This document shows positions 1 to 7,605 of a stretch of DNA of 64,000 nt, piece after piece. The translations under genes and the position numbers were made by a program. Numbering within the stretch: the stretch's first letter is position 1; the number at the start of each line of letters is the position of its first letter. Origin of the DNA: Xenorhabdus yunnanensis (lineage in GTDB: Bacteria > Pseudomonadota > Gammaproteobacteria > Enterobacterales > Enterobacteriaceae); NCBI RefSeq assembly GCF_028598805.1, contig NZ_JAQRFI010000026.1, positions 1 to 64,000 of the forward strand, read 5' to 3'. The notes beneath the pieces were generated by a model. The model did no database searches and was not told the origin of the DNA. It saw nothing but the letters and a program-made list of their open reading frames with translations.

Positions 1-1
1 G

Positions 2-367
2 CCGCAACCGCTATCTACGGCGACCAGCCGTCAGGCAATCAATGCGCAACTGATTGCTAAAGCCAACGCGCAGGCCAGTGCGGGCAGCAGTCTTGCCGGG
101 TTAAAATCCCAGTTAAGCGGGTTTACCACGGCAAGGCAAAACGCCTTGCAACATGTGACGGATGCCCTGAATGGCATCAAGGATAAATCGGCCAGTGTCT
201 GGGCGTTCTCAGGGAAAGGGGACGGCGTCCATTTGGCCGAAAAGTTGCGACAGAATATCCCCGAACCGGACGCCGTTTACACGCTGGCGGTTCTGTTTGC
301 CGGGGACGATATCCGCCCATTAGAAAAGATGCTACACCATGAGCCAAATTATCACCCTCGCCCTTGA
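2..367 (+). CDS. Phage tail-module protein, 3' end only (runs off left edge)
   Basis: This frame is open from the first bases of the window to a stop at 365-367, so only the C-terminal 121 or so residues are visible. They are Ala/Gln/Ser-rich and look helical at first, and then contain the stretch VYTLAVLFAGDDI. I do not recognise the family. Its stop lies 29 bases inside the next gene, which is typical of tightly packed phage morphogenesis genes. It sits just upstream of two baseplate-type genes, where tail phages carry tape-measure or DNA-circularisation-type proteins, so a tail-assembly role is inferred from context only. A TTG at 146 could serve as an internal start, but nothing supports it because the frame is open further left. 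Confidence 0.55.
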   Translation, partial: PQPLSTATSRQAINAQLIAKANAQASAGSSLAGLKSQLSGFTTARQNALQHVTDALNGIKDKSASVWAFSGKGDGVHLAEKLRQNIPEPDAVYTLAVLFAGDDIRPLEKMLHHEPNYHPRP

Positions 368-878
368 TGGCGAGGCCATTGCGTTAAAAAGTCTCACTGT
401 CACCCCCTCCATGATGTTTCAGGATCAAGACCAGAGCGGCCAGTCTTCCAGTACCGCCGTGGCCGAACAAGGCATCAAGCCGAAAGAACTGCGCATCACG
501 GGCATTATTCCCTTTACCGAACAGAAAACCCTGTCGCGCCTGTTTGCATTGGCAGAAGCCAAAGACAATGGCAACCTGAAACGCTACCGGGTGGCCAACC
601 TGACCGCACAGGCCATCAATTTTCGCATCGGCACCTTTACGGGCACGATGGATGCCAGCAAGGTGGACGGTAAACAGGCATGGCAGGTGACCTTTACCTT
701 AAGGGAACATCTGTCCGTAGCGGAAAAACGCGATGCCCGTGCCACCGGTTCCATTCAGGCTAAAAAACAGACCGGACAAGGGGGCGCGAAAGCCGGGGAA
801 GACCCGGAAAAATTAAGCTGGTTTGAACGCAAGGTATTGAAACCCATTAACGACAGCATCGGGGGCGTAGGTGAATGA
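339..878 (+). CDS. Phage baseplate/tail-associated protein (179 aa)
   Basis: A 179-residue protein starting at an ATG that overlaps the preceding gene by 29 bases and ending in a four-base overlap (ATGA) with the next gene, so translation of the three is probably coupled. The N-terminal 130 residues look like a compact beta-rich domain (ITLALDGEAIALKSLTVTPS, then ELRITGIIPF). The C-terminus is Lys/Gly/Gln-rich and ends in a short helix. From memory it resembles small proteins annotated as phage baseplate complex protein next to hub genes in Xenorhabdus and Photorhabdus prophages. The precise role is not visible in the sequence. GC content is higher than in the surrounding chromosome, as in its two phage neighbours. 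Confidence 0.6.
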   Translation: MSQIITLALDGEAIALKSLTVTPSMMFQDQDQSGQSSSTAVAEQGIKPKELRITGIIPFTEQKTLSRLFALAEAKDNGNLKRYRVANLTAQAINFRIGTFTGTMDASKVDGKQAWQVTFTLREHLSVAEKRDARATGSIQAKKQTGQGGAKAGEDPEKLSWFERKVLKPINDSIGGVGE

Positions 879-2512
879 AACCCATCCAGCGGCTCTGCTT
901 ATCCGGCGATGAGGTGCATGTGGTGGATGTCAATCTCATGCTGGAACTGTCTGCCTGTGGCCGGGGCTTTATCACGGCGGAGACGACCACCGATTACACC
1001 GGGAAACTGGTACGCCTTGATGTGGGTTATCCAGATTTGGTGCTGCGCTGGTTTACCGGGTATGTGGAACGCGCACAACCCGCCCAGAACGGCTATCAGC
1101 GCTTGTTTGTCCGTGAACTGGTTGGCGTGTTTGATAAGGCGTGGCCGTGTTCATTTCAGCACCCGACGTTACGCCAGATGGTGGCGTGGTTGCAGGAACA
1201 CAGCGGCCTGACGTTCACCTTACCGGATGCCCCTTATACCAATAAACCCATTCCGCACTATACCCATAATGGCACGGGCTATCAGTTACTGGGCAGTCTG
1301 GGGCCGCTTTTTACCATTGAAGACTATATCTGGCATCAGTTGCCGGACGGTTCGGTCTATCTGGGCAGTTGGGCGCATTCGATGTTTAAGGATAAACCCG
1401 CTGAAATCCCCAATGAATTCAGCCAGAGTCAGTCGGCAGGCAATGCCATGACCCTGCCGATGATCCAATCCCTGCGCCCCGGCTTTGTGGTCAATCAGCA
1501 GCGGCTGACCAAGGTCAACCTGTTGAATGAAAACATGAGCATCACATGGCAGCCAAAAGGCCAGACAGAGAACAAAACCCCTGCCCAGCGCCAGATTGAT
1601 GCGGCTTACCCTGAATTATCCGCCGGGCTGCATTTACCCCAATTTGCCCGCATTGAGGCACACACTGAAAGCACGGCCAGCGGCGATATGTCTGACCCGT
1701 TCCGCCCCCGCTATGCGGTTGATGTGCAATTGCTGGATGATAACGGCAAAGATGCCGCCGCCCCGGTTTATCGTGCCGTGCCGCTGCCTTTGCCCATGGC
1801 AGGCAGTGAATCGGGGATGTTCCAGTATCCGCCCATTGGCACCGTGGTTGAGATTGCATTTGAGGGCGGCAGGCCAGACAAGCCTTTTATCCGCCAGACC
1901 TTAAGCCAGGGCAACACCCTGCCCGATATTAAGCCGGGTGAACAATTGCAGCAGCAGCGGGCGGAAGTCTCGCAACGGATCACACAGGAAGGAAGCTGGA
2001 TACGCCAGACTGACCAGACCATCAATGAATCGTCGATGCACCGTGAAATCAAAGCTGACACGGAAACGCGCACGGTGGTAGCACGGGACACCACGGTACA
2101 GGCGACGGATAAAATCACGGTCTTGGGCACGTCCACGCTATTGGCGGGCGCTGTCCAGCAAATCGCCGAGGGTGACTACAGCGTGGCAACCTCATCGAAT
2201 TTTGTGGTCAGTGTCGGGAAAGAGGCCACTATCGACGTCGGCCAAAAGCTGATAGAGAAAATCGGCCTGCTTAAGCAGAGCATTGCCGGAGTCAAACAGG
2301 AAATTGTTGCACCCGTGGTCTGGGTGGGCAGCCAGCAACTTAACGTCATGACCCTGATGTTAGACACACTGGATGTGGTCAGGGAACTGGCGGAACTGAC
2401 CGCCGCCCATACCCATCACAATACAGGCACACCGCAGAACGCCAGCGCTATCAGAGGCACCGCCCATAAATCTGAAGGACTGAAACAGAAGTATTCGCCT
2501 GTGATTGGGTAA
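875..2512 (+). CDS. Phage baseplate hub-spike fusion protein (gpP/gp27 plus gpV/gp5-like)
   Basis: A 545-residue protein that appears to combine two structural roles of a contractile tail. Residues 1 to about 190 resemble the Mu gpP/gp44 (T4 gp27-like) hub: beta-rich, with a GYVERAQP turn. Residues about 270-360 look like an OB-fold spike-base domain (YAVDVQLL, then MAGSESGMFQYPPIGTVVEI). Residues 390-520 are a run of short repeated beta strands expected for a trimeric needle. The tail contains HTHHN at about residue 514, like the histidine-rich iron-binding tip of spike proteins such as P2 gpV. It overlaps the upstream gene by four bases. No baseplate wedge or tail-fibre gene follows, so the module ends abruptly. 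The hub-spike call is from family resemblance. Confidence 0.75.
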   Translation: MKPIQRLCLSGDEVHVVDVNLMLELSACGRGFITAETTTDYTGKLVRLDVGYPDLVLRWFTGYVERAQPAQNGYQRLFVRELVGVFDKAWPCSFQHPTLRQMVAWLQEHSGLTFTLPDAPYTNKPIPHYTHNGTGYQLLGSLGPLFTIEDYIWHQLPDGSVYLGSWAHSMFKDKPAEIPNEFSQSQSAGNAMTLPMIQSLRPGFVVNQQRLTKVNLLNENMSITWQPKGQTENKTPAQRQIDAAYPELSAGLHLPQFARIEAHTESTASGDMSDPFRPRYAVDVQLLDDNGKDAAAPVYRAVPLPLPMAGSESGMFQYPPIGTVVEIAFEGGRPDKPFIRQTLSQGNTLPDIKPGEQLQQQRAEVSQRITQEGSWIRQTDQTINESSMHREIKADTETRTVVARDTTVQATDKITVLGTSTLLAGAVQQIAEGDYSVATSSNFVVSVGKEATIDVGQKLIEKIGLLKQSIAGVKQEIVAPVVWVGSQQLNVMTLMLDTLDVVRELAELTAAHTHHNTGTPQNASAIRGTAHKSEGLKQKYSPVIG

Positions 2513-3216
2513 GTATTACTTATCTTACGAATGAGTGAGATTGCTATTTTGAGGGGTAAGAAGTAAGATTTGAGTTCTACGTTAGAAATGTACGGATTAA
2601 TTTTCAACGTGCAATTACCGCGTTGAAAACGATGATGGCGGTGTCAGTAGACTTTCATCCGTTGGCTCCCAGACACCCCCCTTATCAACCTAAAGACAGC
2701 ACAATCAACCTCACCAATTGATTGCCTGTTTATCAAATAACCCTGCTTCGGCAGGGTTTATTTTTGTTCCCTCATTAAACGCCACCAAACGCACCCAACA
2801 CCGTTTATCTTTCGATTCACTACTCATAATGGTTCATTTGGATCTGCATTCCTGTGTCAATCTCACGCAGCACAATCCCCACGAAATAAACGTAAGCCCC
2901 ACGTAAAACGCACTACACCGCACCCGCCTGCACGTTTTGGATCAAAAAATTTTTTCAGTTTTAAAATCCTACAAAGGGAATCGCCAGCGTGTGCCCGTGC
3001 TGGCGTTGTGGGAAAAATCGCCAACTGAAAGGTGTGAAAAGATTTTCAGGAAATTTCATTTTTTGGATCAAAGGCGGATCACGGGGAAGATATCAATGCA
3101 ATGATATTAAAAGGAAAATTCTATTTTACGTGAAGTTATTGGATCGCATGACAAAGCCGCATCCTGTTAAAGAGTTCAGGGTTTGTGCGGCCTTGCGAAA
3201 TAAAAGGAACTGAAAT
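2513..3216. other. Gene-poor spacer between phage hub gene and the PH-SHOCT gene
   Basis: About 700 bases with no convincing gene apart from the terminator at 2739-2766. An open frame from a GTG at 2989 to 3213 begins with a CPCWRCG motif suggestive of a small zinc-ribbon phage protein, but it lacks a clear ribosome site and a recognisable family. The stretch TTTGGATCAAA occurs twice (about 2936 and 3063). GCCAGC and GCTGGC near 2982-3003 form a short inverted repeat. This is best read as decayed prophage DNA. Confidence 0.4.
2739..2766 (+). terminator. Rho-independent terminator downstream of phage hub gene
   Basis: A seven-base GC-rich stem (AACCCTG/CAGGGTT) with a CTTCGG-type tetraloop, followed by TTATTTTTG. 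It reads with the phage tail genes, which end 227 bases upstream. Confidence 0.8.
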
Positions 3217-3999
3217 TTATTGAGATTGATTGTTAGTTGGTAATGCTGCTAACAGGGCTTGCTTTTGAGTGGAGAAATCTTTTTTTGTGATAACACCCTC
3301 ATTAACAAAATCATTTAACCTATCTAAATCCTCACACAACGCTTTTATGTTTACCGTGGCTAACCTATTGTCAAGGTTCGATTCCAAGATGTAATTTTTT
3401 AGTATGTTAAACTCTTTGTTATTGATAGTTTCAAAATCTTTCAGTTCTTCAATGAGTTCTAATTTTTCTACCAAAGAGCTTGTATCTAAAATAGATGGCT
3501 TAGATTCTTCTGAATACAGGGAGGTTATCTCAGGTTGAGAGGTGCGAGCTTGCGGCTCATCTTGTCCATATGATAAAGCTTCATAAGCAGTGGTAGATTC
3601 ATTTAAACGGGGAAGGAACTTATCCAGAGCCTTTTTCTCAATATTGCTGAAAACATACTCTTGCTCATGATTAATATTGAATATGATTTTTGAAAATAAC
3701 AGCCCTTTCTTATCGTCACACTTCGTTATCAATACTATAGGGAATTTATCGTGATGTATTTTTTTGAACAGGCTGATTCTTATGAAATGAATATTAATAC
3801 TGGTCAGTAAGATCAATGTCCCTTTCTTACCATCTAAATCACCAGATAGAACGGCTATGGCGCGTTCGTCAGTTTCCAGATGTCTAACCACATAAAGAAA
3901 CTCTTTTTTTCTGCTTGATATGCCAACAGAGCTATCACCCGATAGCTTATTAAGTTCCACCAGTAATTCAGAGTCAGATGCTGCCTTGTAATTCATCAT
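3217..3999 (-). CDS. PH-like (YokE-type) domain plus SHOCT domain protein
   Basis: A protein of about 260 residues. Residues 15-125 resemble the bacterial PH-like YokE domain: alternating strands such as AIAVLSGDLDGKKGTLILLT followed by a terminal helix. After a polar Ser/Glu-rich linker, the last 90 residues hold two short helical segments. The final one (LDRLNDFVNEGVITKKDF) fits the SHOCT pattern seen at the C-terminus of many phage-associated and membrane-associated proteins. Of three clustered ATGs, the one at 3999 has an AAGGA eight bases upstream; the first ATG (4008) abuts that site. The gene is AT-rich, lies between a phage remnant and a tRNA, and is bounded by a 14-bp direct repeat, so it looks acquired. 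The molecular function is unknown. Confidence 0.65.
   Translation of the reverse strand: MMNYKAASDSELLVELNKLSGDSSVGISSRKKEFLYVVRHLETDERAIAVLSGDLDGKKGTLILLTSINIHFIRISLFKKIHHDKFPIVLITKCDDKKGLLFSKIIFNINHEQEYVFSNIEKKALDKFLPRLNESTTAYEALSYGQDEPQARTSQPEITSLYSEESKPSILDTSSLVEKLELIEELKDFETINNKEFNILKNYILESNLDNRLATVNIKALCEDLDRLNDFVNEGVITKKDFSTQKQALLAALPTNNQSQ
3219..3232. repeat. Left copy of 14-bp direct repeat bounding the PH-SHOCT gene
   Basis: ATTGAGATTGATTG, identical to 4050-4063 in the same orientation. This copy overlaps the last codons and stop of the minus-strand gene. Confidence 0.8.
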
Positions 4000-4049
4000 G
4001 TGAATCATCCTTTAGATAAATATCCGATATACACAAAAAACTACTGCTA

Positions 4050-4063
4050 ATTGAGATTGATTG
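4050..4063. repeat. Right copy of 14-bp direct repeat bounding the PH-SHOCT gene
   Basis: Identical to 3219-3232. It lies about 50 bases upstream of the minus-strand start codon, so the pair encloses the whole gene. Recombination between the copies would remove it. Confidence 0.8.
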
Positions 4064-4113
4064 AAAAAAAAACATCAAACGAGAGGTTGTATGTCGAGAG
4101 TCATTAAATCTCG

Positions 4114-4132
4114 TGCGACACTTTTGCGACAC
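4114..4132. repeat. Two TGCGACAC octamers, 11 bp apart
   Basis: TGCGACAC at 4114-4121 and again at 4125-4132. The spacing is one DNA turn, about 70 bases from the 3' end of the tRNA gene. This arrangement is what arm-type integrase or excisionase sites look like, but no integrase is visible in the window. Confidence 0.35.
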
Positions 4133-4146
4133 TGTCTCACAGATAC

Positions 4147-4172
4147 AAAAAAGCCACTCGTCTAAGAGTGGC
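4147..4172 (-). terminator. Terminator of the tRNA-Ile2 transcript
   Basis: On the minus strand a seven-base stem (GCCACTC/GAGTGGC) with a TTAGAC loop, followed by six T residues. It begins 29 bases after the tRNA 3' end. Confidence 0.8.
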
Positions 4173-4200
4173 CTAATGTGCTGATTTAACAGCTAAAATT

Positions 4201-4276
4201 TGGTGGCCCCTGCTGGACTTGAACCAGCGACCAAGCGATTATGAGTCGCCTGCTCTAACCACTGAGCTAAGGGGCC
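4201..4276 (-). tRNA. ileX: tRNA-Ile2 (anticodon CAU, lysidine-modified)
   Basis: A 76-base tRNA with encoded CCA. On the minus strand it starts GGCCCCTTAGCTCAG, the anticodon loop holds CTCATAA (anticodon CAU), the T arm is GGTTCAAGTCC, and it ends GGGGCCACCA. The acceptor and arms match the E. coli minor isoleucine tRNA (ileX/ileY), whose C34 is changed to lysidine by TilS so that it reads AUA, rather than a methionine tRNA. In E. coli ileX also lies beside rpoD. The 3' end faces the phage remnant, the usual geometry for a tRNA attachment site. Confidence 0.9.
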
Positions 4277-4290
4277 GTTAAAGTGGAGAG

Positions 4291-4296
4291 ATTATA
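4291..4296 (-). promoter_or_regulatory. Probable -10 box of the tRNA-Ile2 promoter
   Basis: On the minus strand TATAAT, 14 bases upstream of the mature tRNA 5' end. No good -35 hexamer is seen at the ideal distance. Confidence 0.5.
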
Positions 4297-4565
4297 CGGT
4301 ACAGTTTGGTCTTAGGTCTAGTCCCCAAAATTCATATGCGTGTTTTATATACAATAATCAGTATATTTTAACGTATCTCAGCTTATTGGAAGTAATCTGA
4401 AATCTTTTTTAGTGATGTTGTTTGCTTTTATGACAAATATTTCTGATTGTTTACTGTGTTTCGTTCATAATTTGCTCAATAAGATTTTATCAGTGTAATT
4501 TTGTGTTTTTCATTGATTTTCAACCATTCTTACTACTTTTCATAAAAATATTTTGGTAAATCAAT

Positions 4566-5345
4566 ATGAAAAAAAATAATTTATCGGCAGCTATTTGGGC
4601 TCATCACCAAATAGAAGATCACTTTTTTTCATCTATCAGCCAAATGTCTCAGCATATCAGTGAAAGTGTCCGAGCCTATGTGACTGGTGTTGAAACGCAT
4701 TCATTGAATTTTTTGTTGGTGACCGATGTTAATCAACAGACCGCAGAGGATCTACAAAAAGGGATTCAATTGCTGGATGAGAAAACTTACGTTCCTTTTG
4801 CGATTGTTGCTGTAGAGCCAGATAGTCAAATTTTAGCGGTGGTTCAGCAGGCCGGATTTGTTTTTGATGCTGATAGCATAACTACAGCCATGCAACTTGA
4901 TTTGGTGAATTGGCAGATGAGTGATGCATCAGTTATGGAATATGACATTCGGTGTGTTAACCACTGTTTGGATGATTGGGCAATCCCGATGGAAAGTGCG
5001 TTTGAGACAGGTGATTCTATTTCTGGGCAGTACCAAAAATGCCATCAGGCGGCTTTGGATGCGGGAAAAGATCTGCAACATTATGCCTTGTATGTTGATG
5101 GTCAGCCGGTCTGCTCTTTAACTTTATCAAGATTAGATAATATTGTTCGTCTTGATGAAATTAGTACGTTGGTGGAGAAACAGAGAAGGGGATATGCCTC
5201 TGCCTTGATCAATCATGTGTTGAATGAAGCTAAACAATATGGTGTAACTGCGTGCTATTTGGATGCCTCTCGTGATGGTAATGGATTGTATCGGCGTATT
5301 GGATTTAAGCCATTGTTTGAATATCAGGGATTTATCCGTGAGTAA
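4566..5345 (+). CDS. GNAT-family N-acetyltransferase
   Basis: A 259-residue protein. The last 110 residues form a GNAT fold: strand ALYVDGQPVCSLTLSRL, the acetyl-CoA-binding motif A around EISTLVEKQRRGYASALI (with the R/Q-x-x-G-x-A pyrophosphate loop), then the final CYLDASRDGNGLYRRIGF. In this family the Tyr in that last motif is usually the general acid. The N-terminal 140 residues are less conserved and may be a degenerate second GNAT half. The substrate cannot be read from the sequence. Upstream is a very AT-rich 290-base spacer, and downstream a terminator is shared with rpoD. It sits where E. coli has the small gene mug between ileX and rpoD. Confidence 0.75.
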   Translation: MKKNNLSAAIWAHHQIEDHFFSSISQMSQHISESVRAYVTGVETHSLNFLLVTDVNQQTAEDLQKGIQLLDEKTYVPFAIVAVEPDSQILAVVQQAGFVFDADSITTAMQLDLVNWQMSDASVMEYDIRCVNHCLDDWAIPMESAFETGDSISGQYQKCHQAALDAGKDLQHYALYVDGQPVCSLTLSRLDNIVRLDEISTLVEKQRRGYASALINHVLNEAKQYGVTACYLDASRDGNGLYRRIGFKPLFEYQGFIRE

Positions 5346-5377
5346 TAAAAAAGCGTCTGTCGAAACAGACGCTTTTT
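5346..5377. terminator. Bidirectional terminator between the GNAT gene and rpoD
   Basis: A run of A, a nine-base stem (GCGTCTGTC-type arms pairing with GACAGACGC-type arms across CGAAA), then TTTTT. The symmetric A and T tracts let it serve both convergent genes. Confidence 0.85.
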
Positions 5378-5400
5378 AGATTTGTCAGCAAGTTCGTTGA

Positions 5401-7254
5401 TTAGTCATCAAGGAAGCTGCGCAGTACTTCGGAACGGCTTGGATGGCGCAGTTTACGTAGTGCTTTTGCTTCAATCTGACGAATACGCTCGCGGGTTACA
5501 TCAAATTGTTTACCCACTTCTTCCAGAGTATGGTCAGTGTTCATATCAATGCCAAAACGCATACGCAGAACTTTCGCTTCACGTGCCGTCAGACCTGCCA
5601 GCACATCGTGAGTTGCTGAGCGCAGGCTTTCTGAAGTTGCTGAATCCAGCGGTAGTTCGAGAGTGGTATCCTCGATAAAATCGCCCAGATGTGAATCTTC
5701 ATCATCACCCACAGGGGTTTCCATGGAGATTGGCTCTTTGGCAATTTTCAGTACCTTGCGGATCTTGTCTTCAGGCATCAACATACGTTCTGCCAGCTCT
5801 TCCGGTGAAGGTTCACGACCCATTTCCTGCAACATCTGGCGGGAAATACGATTGAGTTTGTTGATGGTCTCAATCATATGTACTGGGATACGGATGGTGC
5901 GTGCCTGATCTGCGATAGAACGAGTAATCGCCTGGCGGATCCACCATGTTGCGTAAGTTGAGAATTTGTAACCACGACGGTATTCAAATTTATCAACCGC
6001 TTTCATCAGGCCGATATTACCTTCCTGAATCAAATCGAGGAATTGCAGACCACGGTTGGTATATTTCTTCGCAATCGAAATAACCAGACGCAGGTTGGCC
6101 TCAACCATCTCTTTCTTTGCTCGGCGGGCTTTCGCTTCACCGATTGACATGCGACGGTTGATGTCTTTGACCTGTTCGATGGTCATGCCAGTTTCTTCTT
6201 CGATCTGACATAACTTTTGCAGGCTACGCATAACTTCTTCTTCAACTTCCAGCAATTTGTCAGACCATGGCTTGTTCATTGCTTTTGCAGCGGTGAACCA
6301 TGTCTCACTCGTTTCATTGCCAGAGAACAGAGTAATGAAGTTTTTCTTCGGCATTTTGCACTGCTCAACACACATCTTCATGATCTGACGTTCTTGACGA
6401 CGTACACGATCCATCATGGAACGCATGTTGCTGACCAGATAATCAAACTGTTTTGGTACCAGACGGAACTGTTTGAATACTTCAGATAAAGTCAATATTT
6501 CTGCTGCGGTATTAGGATGACTACGACCGTGAGCTTTGATTGACTGACGAGTCAGTTCATATTGCTCACGCAGTTCCAGGAATTTCTGACGAGCTAATTC
6601 TGGATCGATGCTGTTATCATCTTCGCTGTCAGCATCATCATCACGCTCTTCGTCATCTTCATCGTCATCATTGTTGTCAAGTTCTTCCTGAGGAAGTTCT
6701 GAGCCAACGTGAGTGGCTGTTGGTGCAAGATCTTCTTCTGCGTTAGGATCAACGAAACCCGTGATCAAATCGGACAGACGACTCTCGCCGGATTCAACAC
6801 GGTCGTACTGCTCCAGCAGGTAAGTAATCGCTTCAGGGTATTCAGCAACGGAGCACTGTACTTGGTTGATGCCATCTTCAATGCGCTTTGCAATGTCAAT
6901 CTCACCTTCGCGAGTCAGGAGCTCAACCGTACCCATTTCACGCATGTACATGCGAACCGGATCAGTGGTACGACCGATTTCTGACTCGACACTAGATAAC
7001 ACTTGTGCGGCTGCTTCCGCTGCGTCTTCATCTGTGTCGTTTGTGTTTTCTGCCAACATGAGATCATCGGCATCAGGTGCTTCTTCCATTACCTGGATGC
7101 CCATGTCATTGATCATTTGGATGATATCTTCTATCTGATCAGAATCGACGATATCTTCCGGCAGATGGTCATTGACCTCAGCGTAGGTCAAATAGCCTTG
7201 CTCCTTACCTCGGGTGACAAGTAGCTTTAGCTGTGACTGCGGGTTTTGCTCCAT
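5401..7254 (-). CDS. rpoD: RNA polymerase primary sigma factor (sigma 70)
   Basis: Directs RNA polymerase to housekeeping promoters. The 617-residue product is close to the E. coli length (613). It has region 1.1 (residues 1-80), a very acidic non-conserved region around 190-215, region 2 with [19 protein letters not shown] and the -10 melting segment [10 protein letters not shown], region 3 and region 4.2 with [20 protein letters not shown] for the -35. The start is taken at the MEQNPQS methionine (7254). An in-frame extension upstream is not part of the family. It is the last gene of the rpsU-dnaG-rpoD operon, 351 bases after dnaG, a spacer that in E. coli holds internal and heat-shock promoters. 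Confidence 0.98.
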   Translation of the reverse strand: MEQNPQSQLKLLVTRGKEQGYLTYAEVNDHLPEDIVDSDQIEDIIQMINDMGIQVMEEAPDADDLMLAENTNDTDEDAAEAAAQVLSSVESEIGRTTDPVRMYMREMGTVELLTREGEIDIAKRIEDGINQVQCSVAEYPEAITYLLEQYDRVESGESRLSDLITGFVDPNAEEDLAPTATHVGSELPQEELDNNDDDEDDEERDDDADSEDDNSIDPELARQKFLELREQYELTRQSIKAHGRSHPNTAAEILTLSEVFKQFRLVPKQFDYLVSNMRSMMDRVRRQERQIMKMCVEQCKMPKKNFITLFSGNETSETWFTAAKAMNKPWSDKLLEVEEEVMRSLQKLCQIEEETGMTIEQVKDINRRMSIGEAKARRAKKEMVEANLRLVISIAKKYTNRGLQFLDLIQEGNIGLMKAVDKFEYRRGYKFSTYATWWIRQAITRSIADQARTIRIPVHMIETINKLNRISRQMLQEMGREPSPEELAERMLMPEDKIRKVLKIAKEPISMETPVGDDEDSHLGDFIEDTTLELPLDSATSESLRSATHDVLAGLTAREAKVLRMRFGIDMNTDHTLEEVGKQFDVTRERIRQIEAKALRKLRHPSRSEVLRSFLDD

Positions 7255-7605
7255 AAGACGGTATCCACACTTCAGAGTATTGGTTGGTGTCGGTCGGCAA
7301 AACAAATATGCCAACAATAACATTTGAGGATGTTTTCATTGTATTGCCGCTGCCCTCAATTGCGGCAATTGTAGGACTATTTACCCTACCTAATGCGGCA
7401 TTTAAGCCGTGAATTCTGTGTCTGCGATTTTAGGTTTTGATTTAGAACCTGTTTCACCAAGCTATATTTTCACTAAGTTACATTTTCATTAGCGATATTT
7501 TTATCAAGGCATATTGTGGATACAAACCCATTGTGTAAGTAAGCCAAGTAATATAGCCTTCAAATAATGAAGTCTTGAAGTAAATAGCCTTGCTGAGACA
7601 GATTC
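7255..7605 (-). other. dnaG-rpoD intergenic spacer with degenerate 16-bp repeats
   Basis: A 351-base AT-rich spacer inside the operon, longer than I recall for E. coli. It must hold any internal rpoD promoter, but I could not identify -10/-35 pairs with confidence. It contains the repeat listed at 7461-7508. Confidence 0.4.
7461..7508. repeat. Degenerate 16-bp tandem repeat, 3 units
   Basis: Units at 7461-7476, 7477-7492 and 7493-7508 share the pattern G-TATATTTTCA-TAA with several mismatches. It lies in the dnaG-rpoD spacer. Confidence 0.5.

Noticed and set aside
2989-3213. Possible small zinc-ribbon protein (CPCWRCG) in phage-derived spacer
   Set aside because: GTG start without a clear ribosome site, no family match, and the rest of the frame does not look protein-like. 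Kept only as a note on the spacer.
4201-4276. Calling the CAU tRNA a methionine tRNA
   Set aside because: The acceptor stem, arms and rpoD-side location match the minor isoleucine tRNA (lysidine type) rather than elongator or initiator methionine tRNA.
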